Shown piece by piece: positions 1 to 5,632 of a stretch of 5,632 nucleotides of DNA; position 1 is the first letter of the stretch; each line of letters starts with the position of its first letter. The notes beneath the pieces are model-generated. The model saw only the letters and a program-made list of their open reading frames with translations, did no database searches and had not been told where the DNA came from. Made by a program: the position numbers and the translations under genes. Origin of the DNA: Syntrophaceae bacterium UBA4810 (GTDB lineage: Bacteria > Desulfobacterota > Syntrophia > Syntrophales > Smithellaceae); contig DHGA01000032.1 of assembly GCA_002402545.1 (NCBI GenBank), positions 35,413 through 41,044 of the forward strand, in the 5' to 3' direction.

Positions 1-641
1 ACCAAACTTTTTTCTTCGCTTTTGATCAGTTCCACTTCCTGACTATCGCCCTCATAGGCCAACAAATCGATGTGCGTGCTCTCGCCCTCATCGCCGATGA
101 ATTCATGAAGAGAGACATCACGCGATCCCATGCGCAAGTCCATTTCCGCGACCTCAGAACCTTTGACACCCAGAGATTCGGCAATTTCGGCGAATTCAGG
201 GTTTTTTTTGGAAATGGTTTCCAGTTCTTTTTTTGCCTGGCTTAACTTGAAAAAAAGTTTCCTTTGCGCCTGCGTCGTGCCTATTTTAACGATGCTCCAC
301 GATCTGATCAGATAATTCTGGATATAGGCGCGGATCCACCAAACCGCGTAAGAGATAAGTCTGTAACCCTTGTAAGGGTCAAACTTTTTCACAGCGTGAA
401 TAAGGCCGATATTCCCTTCCTGAATCAAATCCGCCAGCTTAAATCCATAATTCCGGTATTCATGGGCGATTTTGACCACAAAGCGCAGGTTGGAAACAAT
501 AAGCTTTTCGGCCGCTTCCATGTCGTTGTATTTCTTCAGGCGCACAGCGATTTTGAATTCTTCTTCCGCGCTCAAAAGCGGGAAACGGTTGATTTCGGCA
601 ATGTATAAATCAAGTGTGCCGACTACGGCAGGTAGCTTCAA
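1..641 (-). CDS. rpoH: RpoH-family (sigma-32) RNA polymerase sigma factor, C-terminal part beyond the window
   Basis: Alternative sigma factor that directs core RNA polymerase to a promoter set, in this family usually heat-shock genes. The 213 visible codons run from sigma region 1.2 (about residues 10-36) through region 2 (about 45-120, with DLIQEGNIGL at 71-80 and YAVWWIRAYIQ at 98-108) into region 3 (about 145-175). Region 4, which reads the -35 box, lies past the left edge. QRKLFFKL at 126-133 is the RpoH box, the family hallmark that separates sigma-32 from housekeeping sigma factors. The start chosen is TTG at 641, because AAGGAG stands 9 bases before it and the protein then begins KLPAVVGTLDLYI, close to the usual N-terminus. 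The frame stays open upstream to a TGA near 706 but contains no ATG. Sigma-32 paralogues occur in this group of bacteria, so a heat-shock role is likely but not proven. The gene is divergent from the diadenylate cyclase/clpB unit. Confidence 0.9.
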   Translation of the reverse strand, partial: MKLPAVVGTLDLYIAEINRFPLLSAEEEFKIAVRLKKYNDMEAAEKLIVSNLRFVVKIAHEYRNYGFKLADLIQEGNIGLIHAVKKFDPYKGYRLISYAVWWIRAYIQNYLIRSWSIVKIGTTQAQRKLFFKLSQAKKELETISKKNPEFAEIAESLGVKGSEVAEMDLRMGSRDVSLHEFIGDEGESTHIDLLAYEGDSQEVELIKSEEKSL

Positions 642-650
642 AAAACGTTT

Positions 651-656
651 CTCCTT
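651..656 (-). promoter_or_regulatory. Ribosome binding site for the sigma-factor gene
   Basis: AAGGAG on the minus strand, 9 bases before the TTG at 641. It is the best Shine-Dalgarno match near the 5' end of the frame and decides the non-ATG start. Confidence 0.7.
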
Positions 657-676
657 AAAGAATTTTTCAATTTTAC

Positions 677-705
677 TTTTTATCCAACTAAGATTTTTCG
701 GTCAA
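677..705 (-). promoter_or_regulatory. Putative sigma-70-type promoter of the rpoH-like gene
   Basis: On the minus strand TTGACC (700-705) is followed after 17 bases by TAAAAA (677-682). The -35 box matches the consensus at five of six bases and the -10 box at four of six, with ideal spacing. Transcription would start near 670, giving a leader of roughly 30 bases that contains the AAGGAG ribosome binding site. A second AT-rich -10-like string, TAAAAT (709-714), has no convincing -35 partner. No sigma-32-type -10 (CCCCAT) is visible. This is a prediction from sequence only. Confidence 0.5.
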
Positions 706-735
706 GATATTTTATCATGCGCCTTGACAGAAAAA
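694..735. repeat. Inverted repeat spanning the divergent promoters
   Basis: The left arm TTTTTCGGTCAAG (694-706) is the reverse complement of the right arm CTTGACAGAAAAA (723-735) except at one position. The arms are separated by 16 AT-rich bases (707-722). Each arm contains the -35 box of one of the two divergent promoters. Both predicted transcription starts lie outside the repeat, so it would act as DNA (an operator or symmetric promoter), not as an RNA hairpin. Part of the symmetry follows from having two similar -35 boxes facing away from each other, but the matching T/A-rich flanks extend it. Confidence 0.6.
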
Positions 736-752
736 GTTTTGATGCTTAAAGT
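724..752 (+). promoter_or_regulatory. Putative sigma-70-type promoter of the diadenylate cyclase-clpB unit
   Basis: A perfect TTGACA (724-729) is followed after 17 bases by TAAAGT (747-752), which matches TATAAT at four of six positions. Transcription would begin near 759, about 22 bases before the ATG at 781 and after the alternative ATG at 757. This supports the downstream start. It is the only good promoter seen for the four plus-strand genes, apart from a weak candidate at 4261. Confidence 0.6.
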
Positions 753-768
753 AAACATGAATAAAATC

Positions 769-773
769 AGGGA
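769..773 (+). promoter_or_regulatory. Ribosome binding site for the diadenylate cyclase gene
   Basis: AGGGA, 7 bases before the ATG at 781. The upstream in-frame ATG at 757 has no comparable site and would sit at or before the predicted transcription start, so 781 is preferred. Confidence 0.55.
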
Positions 774-780
774 CGAACAA

Positions 781-1653
781 ATGAAAACACTCACCAAAAC
801 CATGGTAGAACACGCGACAAAAATAGCGCGTGCGGTGAAAGCCAATGCTTTTTTAGTCTGCGTGGACATTACCCCGGAAATAATAGCCCTGGCCGATGAA
901 ATTAAAAAAAATACCGCGGTTATCTTTGTCACCCGTGAAAACGAGCAACTTCCTAATGATATTGATATTTTTGCCAAAAAGCTGGATATTCCCAATGTTA
1001 ATCTAACCCGTTTGGGAAAAATCAAGATAGCCGTTGCCAAAGGTATTGTTTTAGGCCTTTTCAAAAAAGGCGATAAAATCGTTGCTCTCAGCGGCGTGCC
1101 CAAATTCGGTTATCCGGACAGTGTTTTTGTCATCGACGTGGGTAAAGAATTTGAAATCTTAACATCCGATTTTATCAGCGACGTTTTGGAAGATATCCAG
1201 CCGGAGGTATTTAACGCTGTTTTGAATCTCGCCTGTGAACTGGCGGCACAGGGTCGGGAATACAGAAAGGTCGGCACGATTTTTGTGCTGGGAGATGATG
1301 AAAAAGTCATGCAACTTTCCCAGCAGATGATCATAAATCCGTTTCTTGGTTACTCAGAAGAACAGCTAAATATACTGAATCCGGAATTGGAGGAAACCAT
1401 TAAGGAGTTTTCCGCTATTGACGGCGCTTTTGTTATTAAAGAAAACGGCGTGCTGGTGACCGCCGGACGCCACTTAAACGCCGCGCCGGATATCCGTGAT
1501 TTGCCCTCCGGCCTAGGCAGCCGCCATATCGCCGCCGCCGGTATTACCAGCGTTACCAAATCTGTTGCATTTGTTATTTCCGAGTCTTCCGGTAATGTCA
1601 GTGTTTTTAAAAACGGCAAGTTGTTTGTCACCATTGAAAAACCGATAGATTAA
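781..1653 (+). CDS. CdaZ-like diadenylate cyclase: pyruvate-kinase-C-like domain fused to a DisA_N (DAC) domain
   Basis: Predicted to condense two ATP into the second messenger c-di-AMP. The protein has 290 residues, no signal peptide and no membrane segment, so it should be cytosolic. The C-terminal DAC domain (about 135-285) carries REYRKVGTIFVLGD (159-172), NPFLGY (186-191), the DGA catalytic motif (214-216), and GLGSRHIAAAGIT (244-256), the equivalent of the RHR motif, here RHI (248-250). The segment SVAFVISESSGNVSVFKNGKL that ends the domain is also typical. The N-terminal part (about 8-125) resembles the C-terminal alpha/beta domain of pyruvate kinase: helix HATKIARAVKANAFLV, then ITPEIIALADEI, AVIFVT and GLFKKGDKIVALSGVP. 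This layout matches the CdaZ class and not DisA (no helix-hairpin-helix DNA-binding part) or CdaA (no membrane helices). The frame is open back to 472, but that part only mirrors the antisense sigma gene. The start at 781 has AGGGA before it. The stop lies 16 bases before clpB, so translation and transcription are probably linked. Catalytic activity is inferred. Confidence 0.85.
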   Translation: MKTLTKTMVEHATKIARAVKANAFLVCVDITPEIIALADEIKKNTAVIFVTRENEQLPNDIDIFAKKLDIPNVNLTRLGKIKIAVAKGIVLGLFKKGDKIVALSGVPKFGYPDSVFVIDVGKEFEILTSDFISDVLEDIQPEVFNAVLNLACELAAQGREYRKVGTIFVLGDDEKVMQLSQQMIINPFLGYSEEQLNILNPELEETIKEFSAIDGAFVIKENGVLVTAGRHLNAAPDIRDLPSGLGSRHIAAAGITSVTKSVAFVISESSGNVSVFKNGKLFVTIEKPID

Positions 1654-1669
1654 AAAATAGGATTGATTT

Positions 1670-4255
1670 ATGCGATTTGATAAATTCACGCTTAAAGTTC
1701 AGGAAGCCATGCAGGACGCCCAGTCTTTTGCCGGGTCTCTGGGACATCAGGCCATTGAGCCGGAACACCTTCTCGTTTGTTTCCTGCGTCAGCAGGATTC
1801 CATTGCCGCGGCCATTCTTACCAAGCTGGGCGTTACGTCGCGCCAAATCGAACAGGAACTTGTTAAATTTCTGGAAAAGCAGCCGCGCGTTGAAGGCGGC
1901 ACGGAACAGGTTTATCTATCCGGCCGGCTCAACAAAATTTTTGATAAAGCGCTTACCGAAGCCGCGCAATTAAAAGATGAATATGTCAGCGCCGAACATG
2001 TCCTTGTCGCGATCACCGAGGAAAAGACCGGTGAAGCGGCTAAAATTTTGCGCAAGGCGGGCATCACCAAAGACAGTATTTTTAAAGTTCTGGTGGAAAT
2101 TCGCGGCAACCAGCGCGTAACCGACCCCAATCCCGAAGGAAAGTATCAGGCGCTCGAACGCTACGCGAAAGATTTTAACGAACTGGCGAAAAAAGGTTCC
2201 TTTGACCCCGTCATCGGCCGTGACGAAGAAATCCGCCGTATCATGCAGGTGCTCTCAAGGCGTACAAAAAACAATCCCGTTTTAATCGGCGAGCCGGGCG
2301 TAGGCAAAACGGCGATTGTCGAAGGTTTGGCGCAACGCATCGTCAACGGCGATGTGCCGGATAATTTAAAAGACAAACGTGTTGTCGGTCTGGACATCGG
2401 CGCTTTGGTAGCCGGCGCGAAATATCGCGGCGAGTTCGAAGAAAGGCTCAAAGCCGTCTTAAAAGAAGTCATCAGCTCCGAAGGTCAGATAATTCTGTTC
2501 ATCGATGAAATACATACAGTCGTCGGCGCCGGCGCCTCGGAAGGTTCCGTGGACGCTTCCAACATGCTTAAGCCCGCGCTCGCGCGCGGCGAGTTGCGCT
2601 GTGTGGGCGCCACCACTCTCAACGAGTATCGCAAATATATAGAAAAAGACGCGGCTTTAGAGCGCCGCTTTCAGCCTATTTTCGTAAAAGAACCTTCTGT
2701 GGAAGATACTATTGCTATTTTAAGAGGACTCAAGGAGCGCTACGAAGTGCATCATGGCGTGCGTATTAAGGATTCCGCCATCATTTCCGCAGCCACCCTT
2801 TCCAACCGCTACATTTCCGACCGTTTCCTGCCGGACAAGGCGGTTGATTTGATTGATGAGGCCGCGTCTCGTCTGCGCATTGAACTTGATTCCATGCCTT
2901 GTGAAATTGATGTCATTGACCGCAAAATTATCCAGCTGGAAATTGAAAAGCAGTCGCTAAAAAAAGAAACGGACAAAAGCAGCAAAGAAAGGCGTGAAAA
3001 AATCGATAAGGAACTTGCCGCGCTCAAGGAAAACCTGAGCCAGATGAAAGCCCACTGGTCGAGCGAAAAAGATATTATCAAAAAAATCCAGAATATCAAA
3101 AGCCAGATGGAGTCTTTTAAAATCGAAGAAGCAAACGCGCAGCGTGATGGCGATCTGGCCAAAGCGGCGGAAATCCGCTACGGCAAACTGGTGGAACTGA
3201 ACAAGGAACTGGAAAAAGACCAGGAAAAATTAACCGAAGTTCAAAAAAACAAACAGATGCTCAAAGAAGAAGTAGACGCGGAAGATGTGGCCGAAGTCGT
3301 CGCTAACTGGACGGGCATTCCTCTGGCGCGCATGATGGAAAGCGACGTGCAGAAGCTTATTCATATGGAAGAGCGCCTCAAAATGCGCGTTATCGGTCAG
3401 GAAGAAGGCATCACGGCGGTATCTGCGGCTCTGCGACGCGCTCGTTCCGGCCTGCAGGACCCGAACCGTCCCATCGGCTCGTTTATTTTTCTGGGGCCCA
3501 CCGGCGTAGGAAAAACGGAACTGGCCCGCGCGCTGGCGGAATTTATGTTTGATAATGAACAGGCCATGGTGCGCATCGATATGTCCGAATACATGGAAAA
3601 ACATGCTGTGGCGCGTTTGATCGGCGCTCCACCGGGCTACGTGGGCTATGACGAAGGCGGCTATTTGACGGAAGCCGTCCGGCGCCACCCCTACTGCGTT
3701 TTACTTTTTGATGAAATCGAAAAAGCGCATCCCGATGTCTTTAATATTTTGCTGCAGATTCTTGATGACGGCCGGTTAACTGACGGACATGGCCGCACCA
3801 TTGATTTCAAAAACACCATTGTGATCATGACCTCCAACGTGGGCAGCCAGTGGATTCAGGATATCTCCCTAGATGAACTAGAAAAGCAGAACCGCTCCAT
3901 GGAAGCGCTGCGCGCCACTTTCAAGCCGGAATTTCTCAACCGCATTGACGATATTATCATTTTCCGCTCCTTGACCCAGGAAGATATTAACCACATTGTA
4001 GACATTCAGTTGGCACTTATTGACCGCAGGCTCAAAGATCGAAAAATGAGCATTGAACTTACCACGGAGGCAAAAAAGCACATCGCGCAAACCGGCTACA
4101 GTCCGGTTTACGGCGCGCGCCCCTTAAAACGCGCTCTGCAGAAAATGATTCTGGATCCGCTTTCGATGGAACTTCTTGCCTGTAAATTTATAGACGGAGA
4201 TAAAATTAGCGTCGGCCTTTCAAAAAATAATGAGATTATTTTAACTAAAAAATAA
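1670..4255 (+). CDS. clpB: ATP-dependent protein disaggregase ClpB (Hsp104/Hsp100 family)
   Basis: Hexameric AAA+ chaperone that, with DnaK/DnaJ/GrpE, threads aggregated proteins through its pore after heat or other stress. It acts in the cytosol. The 861 residues are the normal length and all domains are present. The Clp N-domain spans about 1-145. AAA-1 has Walker A GEPGVGKT (207-214), pore-loop KYRG (251-254), Walker B ILFIDE (275-280) and arginine fingers in ERRF (331-334). A charged coiled-coil middle domain (about 400-530) separates ClpB from ClpA. AAA-2 has Walker A GPTGVGKT (609-616), pore-loop GYVG (656-659), Walker B LLFDE (678-682), sensor-1 TSN (721-723), the arginine in LNRID (756-760) and sensor-2 GARPLKR (815-821). 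No ClpP-docking IGL/IGF loop is seen, as expected. The ATG has AGGA 7 bases upstream. Only 16 bases separate it from the diadenylate cyclase gene, with no CIRCE element or sigma-32 promoter there, so expression probably comes from the promoter before that gene. Confidence 0.98.
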   Translation: MRFDKFTLKVQEAMQDAQSFAGSLGHQAIEPEHLLVCFLRQQDSIAAAILTKLGVTSRQIEQELVKFLEKQPRVEGGTEQVYLSGRLNKIFDKALTEAAQLKDEYVSAEHVLVAITEEKTGEAAKILRKAGITKDSIFKVLVEIRGNQRVTDPNPEGKYQALERYAKDFNELAKKGSFDPVIGRDEEIRRIMQVLSRRTKNNPVLIGEPGVGKTAIVEGLAQRIVNGDVPDNLKDKRVVGLDIGALVAGAKYRGEFEERLKAVLKEVISSEGQIILFIDEIHTVVGAGASEGSVDASNMLKPALARGELRCVGATTLNEYRKYIEKDAALERRFQPIFVKEPSVEDTIAILRGLKERYEVHHGVRIKDSAIISAATLSNRYISDRFLPDKAVDLIDEAASRLRIELDSMPCEIDVIDRKIIQLEIEKQSLKKETDKSSKERREKIDKELAALKENLSQMKAHWSSEKDIIKKIQNIKSQMESFKIEEANAQRDGDLAKAAEIRYGKLVELNKELEKDQEKLTEVQKNKQMLKEEVDAEDVAEVVANWTGIPLARMMESDVQKLIHMEERLKMRVIGQEEGITAVSAALRRARSGLQDPNRPIGSFIFLGPTGVGKTELARALAEFMFDNEQAMVRIDMSEYMEKHAVARLIGAPPGYVGYDEGGYLTEAVRRHPYCVLLFDEIEKAHPDVFNILLQILDDGRLTDGHGRTIDFKNTIVIMTSNVGSQWIQDISLDELEKQNRSMEALRATFKPEFLNRIDDIIIFRSLTQEDINHIVDIQLALIDRRLKDRKMSIELTTEAKKHIAQTGYSPVYGARPLKRALQKMILDPLSMELLACKFIDGDKISVGLSKNNEIILTKK

Positions 4256-4260
4256 TTTTA

Positions 4261-4266
4261 TATAAT
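4261..4266 (+). promoter_or_regulatory. Possible -10 box before the DUF1844 gene
   Basis: A perfect TATAAT in the 60-base gap between clpB and the DUF1844 gene. The best -35 candidate at a suitable distance (TTTTAA at 4239-4244, 16-base spacer) matches poorly and the region is generally AT-rich, so chance is a serious alternative. If real, it would give the DUF1844-ispE pair a promoter independent of clpB. No terminator-like hairpin is seen in the gap. Confidence 0.25.
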
Positions 4267-4315
4267 CTCTGTAACGACTGAAAATTTTATCAGATCATAA
4301 CGGGAGGAAAGATAG

Positions 4316-4723
4316 ATGGAAGAAAAGAAAAAAGATTCCGGTTTTGTTGTGAAAGATAAACGCCTCTTTGGTGAAGACGCAGAGCCCCGTCCACAGGATG
4401 AAACGCCTGCCTCCGCGGAAGAAAAAAAAGAAAAACCCGCGGAAAAGCCAAAAGAAACTCCACAGCAGGAAGCAGATTATCCACCGATAACTTTCGCCAA
4501 TTTTGTTTTGTCGCTGAGCACTTCCGCCCTATATCATTTTGGAGATTTTCCAGATCCTGAGGGAGGAAAAACCGAGAAAAATTTGCCGGCTGTAAAGCAG
4601 ACCATAGACATTCTTGATATGCTCCATATAAAGACAAAGGGCAATCTCGATGAAAATGAAAGCCAACTCATTGAGGGCGTTCTTTATGAACTGAAAATGC
4701 GCTTTGTTAAAGAAAAGGGCTGA
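4316..4723 (+). CDS. DUF1844 family protein of unknown function
   Basis: Small soluble protein of 135 residues with no signal peptide or clear membrane helix. Residues 1-55 are rich in Lys, Glu and Pro and look disordered; near the start is GFVVKDKRLFGED, which I recall as typical of this family in Deltaproteobacteria. Residues 56-133 form the conserved DUF1844 core. It begins PPITFANFVLSLSTSALYHFGD, continues with a Pro/Gly-rich stretch (PDPEGGK) and the helix NLPAVKQTIDILDML, and ends in an amphipathic helix (ENESQLIEGVLYELKMRFV). The biochemical function is not known and none is assigned here. A strong GGGAGGAAA (4302-4310) precedes the ATG with good spacing. The stop is followed after one base by the ispE start, so the two genes are very likely translated from one message. 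Confidence 0.88.
   Translation: MEEKKKDSGFVVKDKRLFGEDAEPRPQDETPASAEEKKEKPAEKPKETPQQEADYPPITFANFVLSLSTSALYHFGDFPDPEGGKTEKNLPAVKQTIDILDMLHIKTKGNLDENESQLIEGVLYELKMRFVKEKG
4714..4719 (+). promoter_or_regulatory. Ribosome binding site for ispE inside the end of the DUF1844 gene
   Basis: AAAGGG, 5 bases before the ATG at 4725, formed by the last codons of the upstream gene. It favours the ATG over the in-frame TTG at 4704, which has no such site. Confidence 0.5.
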
Positions 4724-4724
4724 A

Positions 4725-5564
4725 ATGGTCTGGCTGGCTCCGGCAAAAATTAACCTTTTCCTGCGGGTTTTGGGAAAACGCGCCGATGGTTACCACGATA
4801 TTTTCACCCTGATGCAGAAAATTTCTCTCTATGACGAGCTTTCCTTTGCTCCACTTGCCCAAGGGATTCATCTAAAATGCTCTGACCTTGAATTGCCAAC
4901 TGATGAAAATAATTTAGTATTTCGCGCGGCAGAGCTTCTTTTTTCCAATATGGGCTATCACGGTGGAATCGAAATTACCCTCAATAAACAAATACCGCTG
5001 GCCGCTGGCCTGGGCGGAGGCAGTTCAGACGCTGCCAGCACTTTAATGGCGCTAAACGAGCTGTGTTCTTTCGGTTTAAATAAAAAAGAGCTGATGCAAC
5101 TGGGGTCAAAACTGGGCGCTGACGTTTCATTTTTCATTTTCGGCAATTCCGCCTTCGCTTCGGGGATTGGCGACAAGCTGAAAGTTTGCAAAAACCTTCC
5201 TGAAATACAGCTTGTTCTTATAAATCCTCAGTTTCACCTCTCCACAAAAGCAGTTTATTCTAATCTCACTTTGAGATTGACAAGTGAAAAAATTAATTAT
5301 AGCATTCCGCGGCTTTTGACCCTAGGTGATGTAATCAGGGAATTACATAATGATTTAGAAGAAGTTTCCTTGAAAATGTATCCCGAACTAGGTGATTTAA
5401 AGCAAATATTACTACGGCATGGAGCGCTTGGCGCATTGATGTCGGGTAGCGGGCCCACGGTCTTTGGCATTTTTTCGGATGAAAAAGCAGCAAGGAATGC
5501 GTCCGCTTTGATTGACAAGGAATTTCCCGGCAGTTATTCATTCTTTTTCGCCCGATCGTTATAA
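4725..5564 (+). CDS. ispE: 4-diphosphocytidyl-2-C-methyl-D-erythritol kinase
   Basis: Cytosolic GHMP-family kinase of the MEP pathway. It phosphorylates the 2-hydroxyl of CDP-methylerythritol with ATP on the way to IPP and DMAPP. The protein has 279 residues, the usual length. Motif 1 is PAKINLFLRVLGKRADGYH (6-24) with the predicted catalytic Lys8. The glycine-rich ATP loop is PLAAGLGGGSSDAA (91-104). Predicted catalytic Asp133 lies in GADVSFF (131-137). Motif 3 is MSGSGPTVFGIF (239-250). All three GHMP motifs are intact, so the enzyme should be active. The frame could begin at TTG 4704, overlapping the previous gene, but ATG 4725 has AAAGGG upstream and puts the conserved PAKIN at residue 6, as is usual. 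It sits one base after the DUF1844 stop. No terminator is seen between it and the tRNA 39 bases downstream. Confidence 0.97.
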   Translation: MVWLAPAKINLFLRVLGKRADGYHDIFTLMQKISLYDELSFAPLAQGIHLKCSDLELPTDENNLVFRAAELLFSNMGYHGGIEITLNKQIPLAAGLGGGSSDAASTLMALNELCSFGLNKKELMQLGSKLGADVSFFIFGNSAFASGIGDKLKVCKNLPEIQLVLINPQFHLSTKAVYSNLTLRLTSEKINYSIPRLLTLGDVIRELHNDLEEVSLKMYPELGDLKQILLRHGALGALMSGSGPTVFGIFSDEKAARNASALIDKEFPGSYSFFFARSL

Positions 5565-5603
5565 ATGCCCTGTTATCCGTATTTCAAAATTTATTGAAAA
5601 TAT

Positions 5604-5632
5604 TGGGGCGTCGTCAAGCGGTAAGACACAGG
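5604..5632 (+). tRNA. tRNA, probably tRNA-Gln, 5' part only (cut by the window end)
   Basis: TGGGGCG (5604-5610) fits a 7-base acceptor strand. It is followed by TC, a D-stem GTC (5613-5615) pairing with GAC (5625-5627), and a D-loop AAGCGGTAA with the conserved A14 and GG. ACAGG begins the anticodon stem. The anticodon lies beyond the window. A U at position 1 followed by GGGGCG is characteristic of bacterial tRNA-Gln, and a tRNA-Gln after ispE and before prs is, as I recall, a common order in Deltaproteobacteria. That it is a tRNA is well supported; the Gln identity is inferred. Confidence 0.8.

Noticed and set aside
472..780. N-terminal extension of the diadenylate cyclase frame by 103 codons, starting at 472
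   Set aside because: It is the antisense of the well-supported sigma-factor gene, has no cyclase-family similarity, and would place the start upstream of the best promoter. The start at 781 has a ribosome binding site and gives the expected length.
757..780. Alternative ATG at 757 for the cyclase
   Set aside because: No ribosome binding site, and it lies at or before the predicted transcription start near 759.
2093..2095. Internal GTG start in clpB after the N-domain, as in the short form of E. coli ClpB
   Set aside because: A GTG exists at Val142, close to the equivalent place, but no Shine-Dalgarno sequence precedes it.
3230..3688. 152-codon minus-strand open frame inside clpB
   Set aside because: It is a shadow of the clpB reading frame, shows no recognisable domain, and clpB is certain on the other strand.
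4256..4315. Terminator between clpB and the DUF1844 gene
   Set aside because: No GC-rich stem followed by a T-run is visible, so read-through is assumed.
5582..5599. Inverted repeat TTTCAA / TTGAAA before the tRNA
   Set aside because: Six AT-rich base pairs with a 6-base loop and no T-tract are too weak for a terminator and are expected by chance in AT-rich spacer.

Overview
The window is ordinary, densely packed bacterial chromosome of moderate GC. The gene content and order point to a member of the former Deltaproteobacteria (Desulfobacterota), possibly of the Syntrophus/Smithella/Geobacter kind. The clues are an RpoH-type sigma factor, a diadenylate cyclase with a pyruvate-kinase-like N-terminal domain, clpB, a DUF1844 gene and ispE followed by a Gln-type tRNA. 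The lineage is an inference from family knowledge; no search was run.

Layout: on the minus strand, 1-641 holds the start and middle of an RpoH-family (sigma-32) sigma factor, cut off by the left edge. A 139-bp divergent intergenic region (642-780) carries two back-to-back sigma-70-like promoters. Their -35 boxes lie inside a 13-bp inverted repeat with one mismatch. On the plus strand follow a diadenylate cyclase (781-1653), clpB (1670-4255), a DUF1844 gene (4316-4723) and ispE (4725-5564). The gaps are 16, 60 and 1 bp, with no terminator-like hairpin between them, so all four may form one transcription unit. The first 29 bases of a tRNA, probably tRNA-Gln, end the window (5604-5632).

How the genes may work together: a heat-shock sigma factor is transcribed divergently from a unit containing the disaggregase ClpB. 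Between them sits an enzyme predicted to make the second messenger c-di-AMP. The left half is therefore a plausible stress-response neighbourhood. The right half (DUF1844, ispE, tRNA) is housekeeping: ispE is a step of the MEP isoprenoid pathway. There is no mobile element, CRISPR array or phage gene. The most notable points are the symmetric divergent promoter region and the c-di-AMP synthase fused to a pyruvate-kinase-C-like domain and coupled to clpB. No clearly new system was found.
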